A stretch of DNA of 64,000 bases from Acidithiobacillus sp. AMEEHan (lineage in GTDB: Bacteria; Pseudomonadota; Gammaproteobacteria; Acidithiobacillales; Acidithiobacillaceae), in the NCBI RefSeq assembly GCF_030996345.1, contig NZ_CP118747.1, positions 1,114,001-1,178,000 on the forward strand, read 5' to 3'. Position numbers and translations under genes: made by a program. Shown piece by piece: positions 56,635 to 64,000 of the stretch. Positions within the stretch are counted from its first letter, which is position 1. Each line of letters opens with the position of its first letter. The notes beneath the pieces are model-generated. The model saw only the letters and a list, made by a program, of their open reading frames with translations, was not told the DNA's origin and did no database searches.

Positions 56635-58050
56635 ATGGGGTACAGCCCGCAAGACGTGCTGAAGTTGATTGCCGACAAGGACGTGAAGTTCATTGATTTT
56701 CGTTTTACCGACACCAAGGGTAAGGAGCAGCACGTTTCGGTGCCGGCGCATACCCTCGAAGAAAAGACCTTCATCGAAGGCAAGATGTTTGATGGTTCCT
56801 CCATCACCGGCTGGAAGGGCATCAACGAGTCCGACATGATCCTCATGCCCGAGGCGGAATCGGCGGTACTCGATCCCTTTACCGACGAAGTCACCCTCAA
56901 CCTCCGCTGCGACGTGGTCGAGCCGGCCACCGGCCAGGGCTACGAGCGCGATCCCCGCTCCGTGGCCAAGCGCGCCGAGGCCTACCTGAAGAGCACCGGC
57001 ATTGCCGATACCGCCTACTTCGGTCCCGAGAACGAATTCTTCGTCTTCGACTCCGTCACCTGGCAACTCGACATGAGTGGCTGCAGCTACAAGGTCGATG
57101 CCGAAGAAGCAGCCTGGAATTCCGGCAAGGAATACGAGTCCGGCAACATGGGCCATCGTCCTGGCGTCAAGGGCGGTTACTTCCCGGTGCCACCGGTGGA
57201 TTCCGCCCAGGACCTGCGCTCGGCCATGTGTCTAGCCCTTGAGGAAATGGGATTGAAGGTCGAGGTGCATCACCACGAAGTCGCCACCGCCGGGCAGCAC
57301 GAAATTGGCGTTGGCTTCAATTCCCTCACCCGCAAGGCCGACGAGGTGCAAATCCTCAAGTATGTGGTGCAGAACGTCGCGGCGGCCTACGGGCAGACGG
57401 CGACCTTCATGCCCAAGCCCATCGTGGGGGACAACGGTAGCGGTATGCACGTGCATCAGTCCCTGGCCAAGGACGGCAAGAACCTCTTCACCGGCGATCT
57501 CTACGGCGGCCTGTCGGAGCTGGCGCTCTACTACATTGGCGGCATCATCAAGCACGCCAAGGCTCTGAACGCCCTTACCAACCCTAGCACCAACAGCTAC
57601 AAGCGTCTGGTGCCCCACTTCGAGGCCCCGGTCTTGCTGGCCTACTCGGCGAAGAACCGTTCTGCCTCGATTCGCATCCCCTATGTGAGTAATCCCAAGG
57701 CACGGCGGATCGAAGTGCGGTTCCCGGACTCCACGGCCAATCCGTATCTCGCCTTCAGTGCGATGATGATGGCGGGCCTGGATGGGATTCAGAACAAGAT
57801 CCATCCCGGCGATGCCATGGACAAGAACCTTTACGACTTGCCCGCCGAAGAGCAGGAGAAGATTCCTGGCGTGGCGGCGTCCCTGGAAGAGGCCCTGCGT
57901 GCCCTCGAGGCCGACCATGAGTTCCTGATGAAAGGCGGGGTCTTCACTCCCGACTGGCTGGAAGGCTACCTCGAGGTCAAGTGGGCGGAAGTCCAGGCCC
58001 TGCGCGTCACCACCCACCCCGTCGAATATCAGATGTACTACAGCCTATAA
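56635..58050 (+). CDS. glnA: Glutamine synthetase (type I)
   Basis: 471 residues. Contains the metal- and ATP-binding motifs ([51 protein letters not shown]) and the adenylylation tyrosine in NLYDLPAEE, so GlnE regulation is expected. ATG 56635: the sequence TGGAGGAG 8 bases upstream is its Shine-Dalgarno, whereas the ATG at 56620 overlaps that site. No clear sigma-54 box seen in the short upstream gap. Confidence 0.96.
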   Translation: MGYSPQDVLKLIADKDVKFIDFRFTDTKGKEQHVSVPAHTLEEKTFIEGKMFDGSSITGWKGINESDMILMPEAESAVLDPFTDEVTLNLRCDVVEPATGQGYERDPRSVAKRAEAYLKSTGIADTAYFGPENEFFVFDSVTWQLDMSGCSYKVDAEEAAWNSGKEYESGNMGHRPGVKGGYFPVPPVDSAQDLRSAMCLALEEMGLKVEVHHHEVATAGQHEIGVGFNSLTRKADEVQILKYVVQNVAAAYGQTATFMPKPIVGDNGSGMHVHQSLAKDGKNLFTGDLYGGLSELALYYIGGIIKHAKALNALTNPSTNSYKRLVPHFEAPVLLAYSAKNRSASIRIPYVSNPKARRIEVRFPDSTANPYLAFSAMMMAGLDGIQNKIHPGDAMDKNLYDLPAEEQEKIPGVAASLEEALRALEADHEFLMKGGVFTPDWLEGYLEVKWAEVQALRVTTHPVEYQMYYSL

Positions 58051-58074
58051 GGCGACGGGTTGCGCGTTCGCAAT

Positions 58075-58097
58075 GCCCCGCCCCGGCGGGGCTTTTT
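58075..58097 (+). terminator. Rho-independent terminator after glnA
   Basis: Stem GCCCCG / CGGGGC around a 6-base loop followed by five Ts. Confidence 0.85.
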
Positions 58098-58159
58098 ACT
58101 TGCTGAACCGGCTTACTTGCGCTAATTGTTCCCGTCAGAGAACGCAGAGGAGATCGATC

Positions 58160-58690
58160 ATGCAATCATCTGGGCGTCGCGTGGGCGTGCTTGCCGTTGT
58201 AGTCGCTTTGCTGAGCGCCGGCCCGGCGCTCAATGCACAAGCCACGATTTATCGCTGGGTTTCTCCGGACGGTGTAGTCAGTTACGGCGGAAATCCCCCT
58301 GCCAATGCGCGCCATGTAGAGACTCTCGATGGAGCACCCATGCCCAGTGCCCCGGAGCAAGCCGCGCCCGCAAGCGGCCCGGCCATTGATCGACCAGCGC
58401 AGCCGTTGCCCAAATCCGCCGCTGCGCCGCAGAAAAATCTGGGCACTCAGGAGCAGCAAGCGCTCAAGACGCAGCTGGCGGCTGCCCGTCTGCAGCTTCT
58501 GCAAGCCACCCAAGCGTACGAGAAAGGAAAAGCGGTGCGCTATGGCAATGAGCGCAATTATGCCCGCTATCTGCAACGCATCGATAGTCTGAAAGAGGCG
58601 GTACACGTGGCTGAGCTGCGGGTAGCCCTGCTCGAACACCAGTTGCAGCAGTCGGCGTCCGGGGGCGGAACGTCGTCGCCGCAAAGCTAG
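58160..58690 (+). CDS. DUF4124-containing periplasmic protein
   Basis: 176 residues. Signal peptide-like start, with a hydrophobic run (VVALLSAGPALNAQA), then the DUF4124 motif IYRWVSPDGVVSYGGNPP and a C-terminal helical, coiled-coil-prone region (QLAAARLQLLQATQAYEKG). The family's function is unknown. ATG 58160 has AGGAG upstream; the earlier in-frame start at 58073 lies in the glnA terminator. Confidence 0.82.
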   Translation: MQSSGRRVGVLAVVVALLSAGPALNAQATIYRWVSPDGVVSYGGNPPANARHVETLDGAPMPSAPEQAAPASGPAIDRPAQPLPKSAAAPQKNLGTQEQQALKTQLAAARLQLLQATQAYEKGKAVRYGNERNYARYLQRIDSLKEAVHVAELRVALLEHQLQQSASGGGTSSPQS

Positions 58691-58776
58691 ACCGCAGGAG
58701 GCTCGCTGGCGTACCATTGCCGGACGATTGGGCGAGTTACACGACGCTGGCAGCAGTCTCCAGTTAGGGATGGGTA

Positions 58777-59535
58777 ATGCCTCGAATCCTTCTCAGTAAT
58801 GATGATGGCTATCTGGCGCCTGGCTTGGCAGCTCTCGCCGAGGCTTTGCAGCCTCTCGGCAATATCGATGTGGTGGCCCCTGAGCAGGATCGCAGCGGCG
58901 CCAGCAATTCCCTCACTCTCGATCGGCCGTTGCGAGTGCGCAAAGGTCTCAACGGTTTCCACTACCTGGTAGGTGGCACGCCCACCGATTGCGTGCATCT
59001 GGCGGCTACCGGAATATTGCCGGAGCCCCCGGAAATGGTGGTTTCTGGCATCAATCGCGGTGCCAATATGGGCGACGATGTCCTCTACTCCGGTACCGTC
59101 GCCGCCGCCATGGAAGGCCGCCATCTGGGTATGCCGGCCATGGCCGTCTCTCTCGCCGGTCGTGAGCCTGAGCACTTTGCCAGTGCGGCACGGGTTGCCG
59201 CGGATTTGTTGCGGGGCTTACTGGCAAATCCCCTTCCCAGCGATACCATCCTCAATGTCAATGTCCCGGACCTGCCCTATGCCGAGTTACAGGGCTTTGA
59301 GGTCACCCGTCTTGGGCGGCGGCACAAAAGCGAGATGCTCATGCCGGCAGCCGACCCGCGGGGAGAGCCGGTGTACTGGATTGGTCCTTCGGGACGCGAG
59401 GCGGATGGCGGCCCGGGTACGGACTTTGATGCAGTGCGGCGCGGCTACGTTTCCATTACTCCCCTCGATCTCGACATGACCCGCTACCGTTTCATGGATG
59501 ATCTCTCGCAATGGCTGCATCGTTGCGTATCGTGA
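58777..59535 (+). CDS. surE: 5'/3'-nucleotidase SurE
   Basis: 252 residues. N-terminal [14 protein letters not shown] holds the metal ligands, with [10 protein letters not shown] and [20 protein letters not shown] survival nucleotidase usually linked to pcm and rpoS, as here. Confidence 0.96.
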   Translation: MPRILLSNDDGYLAPGLAALAEALQPLGNIDVVAPEQDRSGASNSLTLDRPLRVRKGLNGFHYLVGGTPTDCVHLAATGILPEPPEMVVSGINRGANMGDDVLYSGTVAAAMEGRHLGMPAMAVSLAGREPEHFASAARVAADLLRGLLANPLPSDTILNVNVPDLPYAELQGFEVTRLGRRHKSEMLMPAADPRGEPVYWIGPSGREADGGPGTDFDAVRRGYVSITPLDLDMTRYRFMDDLSQWLHRCVS

Positions 59536-60209
59536 GTCCCGAAGTCGGGATGATTTCGCCGCGCACCCGCGAGCGCATGGTGGCTTCGTTGCGGGTAGCC
59601 GGTATCGATGACGAACAGGTCCTCGCGGCAATGGCCGAAGTGCCGCGGCATCTCTTCGTTGCCGAGGCGCTGGCCTGTCGCGCCTATGAGCCGGTTTCTC
59701 TGCCGATCGGCTGGGGGCAGACCATTTCCCAGCCGCTCATCGTGGCGCGGATGCTGTCCGTGTTGCGGGCCAGTGGAGATCCGCGGCGTGTCCTGGAAAT
59801 TGGCACGGGCTCGGGTTACCAGACGGCGTTGCTCGCCGCATTGGGCTATGAGGTGTTCAGCATCGAACGAATCGAAGGCTTGTTTACGGCGGCGCAGGAA
59901 CTCCTACACCGGCTGCGCACTCCAAACGTGCGTCTGCGCCTGGGAGATGGCAGTCAGGGCTGGGAGGAGTTTGCGCCCTTTGATGCGGTGCTCTTTGCCG
60001 CTGCAGTTCCCTGTGCCTTGCCGCCATTGTTGCACCAACTTGCGGCAGGTGGCTGTTTGCTCATGCCGCAGTCCGACACGGCCGACGAACAGCGGCTCAA
60101 GCTTTATCGCTGGAATGGACAGGATGCCGAGGAAGAGGATCTTGGCAACTGTCGTTTTGTTCCGCTACTACCCGGGACGGTCAATCAGAGGGATCACCAA
60201 GGAGCCTGA
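59532..60209 (+). CDS. pcm: Protein-L-isoaspartate O-methyltransferase
   Basis: About 225 residues. SAM motif [19 protein letters not shown] and the typical PRHLFV..GQTISQP region. Repairs isoaspartyl damage. Start GTG 59532 overlaps the surE stop; ATGs at 59511 and 59550 are alternatives. Between surE and rpoS; no nlpD is present. Confidence 0.94.
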   Translation: MSPEVGMISPRTRERMVASLRVAGIDDEQVLAAMAEVPRHLFVAEALACRAYEPVSLPIGWGQTISQPLIVARMLSVLRASGDPRRVLEIGTGSGYQTALLAALGYEVFSIERIEGLFTAAQELLHRLRTPNVRLRLGDGSQGWEEFAPFDAVLFAAAVPCALPPLLHQLAAGGCLLMPQSDTADEQRLKLYRWNGQDAEEEDLGNCRFVPLLPGTVNQRDHQGA

Positions 60210-60211
60210 AC

Positions 60212-61143
60212 ATGAGCAGCGAAGTGATGGAACTGCGGTCGGAACCGGAACTGGAAGAAGAAAATACCCAAGACGACGACATGGCAGCTTCCCCCTTTGC
60301 CGAGCATGGTCCGGATTGGGATGCCACTCAGTGTTACCTTGAAGAGATTGGCCATAACCCGCTGTTGACGGCACAGGAAGAGATCACCCTGGGGCGCCTG
60401 GTGCAGCAGGGCGATGGGGCTGCACGCCAGCGTATGATCGAATGCAATCTGCGGCTGGTGGTGCGGCTGGCGCGACGTTATATCAATCGTGGTCTGCCTC
60501 TCCTTGACCTGATTGAAGAGGGCAATCTCGGTCTGATCCATGCAGTCGAAAAATTTGATCCGGAAAAAGGCTTTCGTTTTTCCACCTATGCAACTTGGTG
60601 GATTCGGCAAAACATAGAGCGTGCCTTGATGAACCAGACGCGCACCATCCGACTGCCGATTCATGTCATGAAGGAAATCTCTTCCGTTCTGCGCACGGCA
60701 CGTTGCCTCGAACAAAAGCTGCAGCGCGATCCAACTCCAGAAGAAGTCGCCGCGGCACTGGACCGTCCGGTGGAGCAGATCCGTCAGTGCCTGGATCTGG
60801 ATGGCAGGGTGACCAGCCTGGATTCCGGGGGGGGCGGGAGGATGATCTCGGTCTGGCCGAGATTGTGCACGACCCCGAGGTGGCCGGTCCCGAAGATCGA
60901 TTGGCTGAGCTCAACCTCAACCAGCGCATGTATGGCTGGATTGCATCTCTGGAGGAAAAGCAGCGTCTGGTGCTGTTCTGGCGTTTTGGTCTGGACGGCA
61001 ATGACGGCGCTACTCTGGAGGAGGTTGGTAGTCGTTTGGGGCTGACGCGGGAACGGGTGCGCCAGATCCAGGTGGAGAGTCTCTTGCTCCTGCGCCGGCG
61101 CATCGAGGCCGAAGGGCTCGACCCCTGCACTCTCTTCGTCTGA
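60212..61143 (+). CDS. rpoS: Stationary-phase sigma factor RpoS, split by a frameshift
   Basis: Regions 1.2 to 3 read cleanly ([48 protein letters not shown]) up to TSLDSGGGG. Then a run of eight Gs (60827-60834) puts the frame off. Adding one G gives [15 protein letters not shown] and runs on through region 4 ([14 protein letters not shown]) to the stop at 61143. Full length would be about 310 residues, slightly short of E. coli. Context surE-pcm-rpoS is canonical. Whether the break is real (G8 tracts can slip) or an error cannot be decided here. Confidence 0.9.
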
Positions 61144-61146
61144 ATC

Positions 61147-61521
61147 TCAGGCGCTGACGGGCAGCAGCGCCGCTGCCACGTGCCGGTCTTCTGCCAGGAG
61201 AATGCCGTAGGTGCGGCAGGCAGCGGCGCTGTCCATCGCCTCCACCGTTAGTCCGCTGTCGCGCAGGGTGCGTAGCAGGGCGATATCGAGGTGCTGGGTA
61301 TGTCCAGTGCCGAGCAGAAGCACTTCCGGGATGGCGGCCAGTAGCGGCTGGAAATCCTTTCCGTCGAGTAGCCGGGCGTGGGCCGGACCCCAGGGGTGCA
61401 ACAAGAGGTTTTGCGCGAGCAGGACGCCGCCGCGGTAGTGCTGACCATCGATGACAAATCCCAGCTCGTCGTAAGATTGCAGATGGTGGCGCAGGGTGCC
61501 GACCTGCCGGTGTAGTTTCAT
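61147..61521 (-). CDS. Mth938/DUF498-domain protein
   Basis: 124 residues. Core strands (FVIDGQHYRGGVLLAQNLLLHPWG, PEVLLLGTGHTQ) followed by GLTVEAMDSAAACRTYGILL match the DUF498/Mth938 family (NDUFAF3-like in eukaryotes, with a role in complex I assembly; bacterial role unknown). ATG 61521 has GAGGAG upstream. Tail-to-tail with rpoS and divergent from alaC. Confidence 0.88.
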   Translation of the reverse strand: MKLHRQVGTLRHHLQSYDELGFVIDGQHYRGGVLLAQNLLLHPWGPAHARLLDGKDFQPLLAAIPEVLLLGTGHTQHLDIALLRTLRDSGLTVEAMDSAAACRTYGILLAEDRHVAAALLPVSA

Positions 61522-61608
61522 GCCCGTCTCCTCAATTGACAGCACCGATTTGCCTCTCTATTGTTCTTCGATTTTGATAGATGCCTCAAGGGCAGGACTC
61601 TGGTAGCC

Positions 61609-62793
61609 ATGAACAGCGATTTCGAGCGGATTCGACGCCTCCCGCCATATGTCTTCAATATCGTCACGGACCTCAAGCTGCAGGCCCGCAAGCGTGGCGA
61701 AGACATCATCGACTTTGGCATGGGCAATCCCGATCAGCCGACGCCGCAGTTCATCGTTGACAAGCTCTGTGAGACCGCTCAACGCGGCGATACCCATCGC
61801 TATAGTGTGTCGCGGGGTATTCCGCGGCTGCGCAAGGCCATCTCCGGCTGGTACGAACGCCGCTTTGGAGTCTCAATCGACCCCGAGTCGGAGGCCATCG
61901 TCACCATCGGCTCGAAAGAGGGCTTGGCGCACCTGGCCCTCGCTACCATGGGCCCGGGCGATACGGTGCTGGTGCCGAGCCCGACCTACCCCATCCATCC
62001 TTACGGTTTTGTCATCGCTGGTGCCGATGTGCGCCATGTGCCCATGCTGCCGGGTCTCGATTTCTTCGACGAATTGGAAAAGGCGATGAAAGCGGCGTGG
62101 CCCAGACCCAAGATGCTGGTTATCAACTTTCCGCATAATCCCACCGCGGAAGTGGTCGATCTCGATTTTTTCGCACGCATCGTCGAGTTTGCCAAGGAGC
62201 ACCGCATCTGGGTGGTACATGATCTGGCCTACGCTGATATCGTCTTCGACGGCTATCAGGCGCCGAGCTTTTTGCAGGTGCCGGGAGCCAAGGATGTGGG
62301 GGTGGAGTTTTTTACCCTCTCCAAGAGCTACAACATGCCCGGCTGGCGGGTTGGTTTTGCGGCGGGCAATCCCAAGCTGATCGGCGCCCTGGCGCGCATC
62401 AAGAGTTATCTCGATTATGGCACCTTCACGCCCATCCAGGTGGCCTCCATCACCGCTCTGGAAGGGCCGCAGGACTGTGTCGAAGAAATTCGCACGATGT
62501 ACGAACAGCGGCGCGACGTTCTCTGTGACGGATTGCATGCGGCAGGCTGGGAGGTGACTCGTCCCAAGGCCACCATGTTTGTCTGGGCACGGATTCCGGA
62601 AGGGTTGCGCAGCAAGGGATCGCTGGAGTTTGCCAAGATGGTGCTGGAGCGGGCGAAGGTGGCAGTCAGTCCCGGTATTGGTTTTGGTGAGCTCGGGGAT
62701 GAATATGTGCGTTTCGGTTTGGTCGAGAACGAGCATCGCACTCGGCAGGCCATTCGCGGCATCAAGCAGATGTTTCGTGAGGGTTGGGGATGA
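61609..62793 (+). CDS. alaC: AlaC-type aminotransferase
   Basis: 394 residues. Closely follows E. coli Ala[46 protein letters not shown], the PLP lysine in [10 protein letters not shown] and the [12 protein letters not shown] segment. Glutamate-pyruvate transaminase type; in other bacteria near relatives make methionine or aspartate-family amino acids. Overlaps hom by ATGA, so it may feed the homoserine branch. Confidence 0.9.
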   Translation: MNSDFERIRRLPPYVFNIVTDLKLQARKRGEDIIDFGMGNPDQPTPQFIVDKLCETAQRGDTHRYSVSRGIPRLRKAISGWYERRFGVSIDPESEAIVTIGSKEGLAHLALATMGPGDTVLVPSPTYPIHPYGFVIAGADVRHVPMLPGLDFFDELEKAMKAAWPRPKMLVINFPHNPTAEVVDLDFFARIVEFAKEHRIWVVHDLAYADIVFDGYQAPSFLQVPGAKDVGVEFFTLSKSYNMPGWRVGFAAGNPKLIGALARIKSYLDYGTFTPIQVASITALEGPQDCVEEIRTMYEQRRDVLCDGLHAAGWEVTRPKATMFVWARIPEGLRSKGSLEFAKMVLERAKVAVSPGIGFGELGDEYVRFGLVENEHRTRQAIRGIKQMFREGWG

Positions 62794-64000
62794 GTACCGA
62801 TAGCCGTCCAGTACGTGTGGGTATTCTGGGCATGGGTACCGTGGGACAGGGTACCGTGCGCGTGTTACTGCGCAACGCCGAAGAAATTACCCGCCGGGTG
62901 GGACGTGACCTGCGTTTGGTCCATGCTGCGGTGCGCAGTCCGCAGCGGCTGGAAGGACTCGCCTTCCCGGGCCGGATCAGCGCCGATCCGTGGGCGGTGG
63001 TGCGTGATCCCGAGGTCGATGTGCTGGTCGAGGTCATGGGGGGCACCGGACTCGCGCGCGAGCTGATCCTCGCCGCCATTGACAGCGGCAAGCATGTGGT
63101 TACCGCCAACAAGGCGCTGCTCGCTGAGCATGGCAATGAGATCTTCGCCGCCGCGCAGCGCCGCGGCGTGATGGTGGCCTTTGAGGCGGCGGTAGCCGGG
63201 GCCATTCCCATCATCAAGGCGATCCGTGAGGGGCTCGCCGGCAATCGTATCCATTGGTTGGCGGGCATCATCAATGGCACCAGCAACTATATCCTCACCC
63301 AAATGTTTCGCGAGGGCTGGAGCTTTGCCGAGGCCTTGGCCAAGGCGCAGGAGCTCGGCTATGCCGAGGCCGATCCTGCCCTGGACGTGGATGGTGGCGA
63401 TGCCGCGCACAAGATCACCCTGATGGCCTCCATCGCCTTTGGCATTCCGGTGGATTTTGCCCACTGTCATGTGGAGGGTATCCGCTCGCTGCAGGGCGAG
63501 GATGTGCACTATGCGGCGGAGCTCGGTTACCGCATCAAGCTCTTGGGCATTGCGCGACGGCGCGACGATGGCGTCGAGTTGCGGGTGCATCCGACCCTGA
63601 TTCCACAGGATCACTTGCTTGCGCACGTGGAAGGTCCTTTCAATGCGGTGCTCGCCGACAGCGATGCCGCCGGTCAGAGTCTGTATTACGGCCGCGGTGC
63701 CGGCGGGGATCCGACGGCCAGCGCGGTGGTCGCTGATCTGGTGGACGTGGCGCGGACGATGACCGCCGATCCCAGCAATCGGGTACCGCATCTGGCCTTT
63801 CAGGCGGATGCCCTCAGCCCCTTGCCCTTATTGCCCATGGCCGAAGTCGAAAGCGCTTATTACCTGCGTATTCAGGCGGAGAATCGCGCCGGGGTTCTCG
63901 CCCAGGTGGCGACGATCCTGGCGGAATATCAGATTTCCATCGAGGCGTTGGTGCAGCGCGAGCGACCCGGTGCCGCATCGGTCCCCATCGTTTTGCTCCT
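62790..64000 (+). CDS. hom: Homoserine dehydrogenase (truncated at window end)
   Basis: About 403 codons are visible and the frame runs off the window. N-terminal Rossmann [33 protein letters not shown], the substrate motif [19 protein letters not shown], and a C-terminal ACT domain beginning [21 protein letters not shown]. Reduces aspartate semialdehyde to homoserine; the ACT domain suggests threonine feedback. ATGA overlap with alaC. Confidence 0.95.
   Translation, partial: MSTDSRPVRVGILGMGTVGQGTVRVLLRNAEEITRRVGRDLRLVHAAVRSPQRLEGLAFPGRISADPWAVVRDPEVDVLVEVMGGTGLARELILAAIDSGKHVVTANKALLAEHGNEIFAAAQRRGVMVAFEAAVAGAIPIIKAIREGLAGNRIHWLAGIINGTSNYILTQMFREGWSFAEALAKAQELGYAEADPALDVDGGDAAHKITLMASIAFGIPVDFAHCHVEGIRSLQGEDVHYAAELGYRIKLLGIARRRDDGVELRVHPTLIPQDHLLAHVEGPFNAVLADSDAAGQSLYYGRGAGGDPTASAVVADLVDVARTMTADPSNRVPHLAFQADALSPLPLLPMAEVESAYYLRIQAENRAGVLAQVATILAEYQISIEALVQRERPGAASVPIVLL

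Overview
The window reads as ordinary chromosome of a GC-rich, Gram-negative, autotrophic proteobacterium, most likely an acidophilic sulfur/iron oxidiser of the Acidithiobacillus type. This is inferred from a CbbQ/CbbO RubisCO-activase pair joined to a hydrogenase-4-like operon, cytochrome bd, a full type IV minor-pilin operon and house-keeping synteny of gamma/beta-proteobacterial style (surE-pcm-rpoS, hemA-prfA-prmC, lolB-ispE-prs, ftsYEX-rpoH, dapF-DUF484-xerC, hslVU). No 16S rRNA or other species marker is present, so the genus is an inference.

Layout. 1-11.3 kb: cbbQ-cbbO, then a short palindrome/direct repeat, an XRE-cupin regulator and a tightly overlapping operon of six Hyf/Hyc/Nuo-like subunits (HyfB, C, E, F, G, I), an unrecognised 44-residue gene and a DUF167 gene. 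The large subunit has lost all four [NiFe] cysteine ligands and the ferredoxin-type subunits are absent, so this is an energy-converting-hydrogenase-related (Ehr) complex, not a hydrogenase. 11.4-17.7 kb (minus): fimT-pilV-pilW-pilX-pilY1. 18.1-26.9 kb: tRNA-Gln(CUG) with its promoter, fdhD, a beta-hydroxyacid dehydrogenase, dapF-smORF-DUF484-xerC-hslV-hslU, then mscS, a DsrE-like gene and rpoH. 27-31 kb: ftsX-ftsE-ftsY against rsmD-coaD-ferredoxin. 31.2-37.2 kb (minus): a dynamin-like GTPase, mutM, prmC, prfA, hemA. 37.3-41.4 kb: TPR protein, lolB, ispE, tRNA-Gln(UUG), prs. 41.4-47 kb (minus): pgi, a catalytically degenerate PBP5-like protein, PBP1a and a small membrane protein. 47.3-53.7 kb: cydAB, an orphan ORF, a porin, typA. 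53.7-64 kb: a repeat-rich non-coding stretch, methyltransferase, apaG, an Fpg-like protein without the catalytic proline, rhodanese, glnA, a DUF4124 protein, surE-pcm-rpoS, DUF498, alaC and the start of hom.

Themes. The first 11 kb is the most distinctive part: a Nuo-like ion-pumping module without a visible substrate or electron-entry site, beside RubisCO activase genes. Two further enzyme families appear here as forms whose catalytic residues are replaced (the PBP5-like and the Fpg-like protein). Four important genes (ispE, prs, PBP1a, rpoS) are each interrupted by a one-base loss in a G/C homopolymer. That pattern fits systematic sequencing error better than real gene decay, and those genes are annotated as probably intact in the cell.
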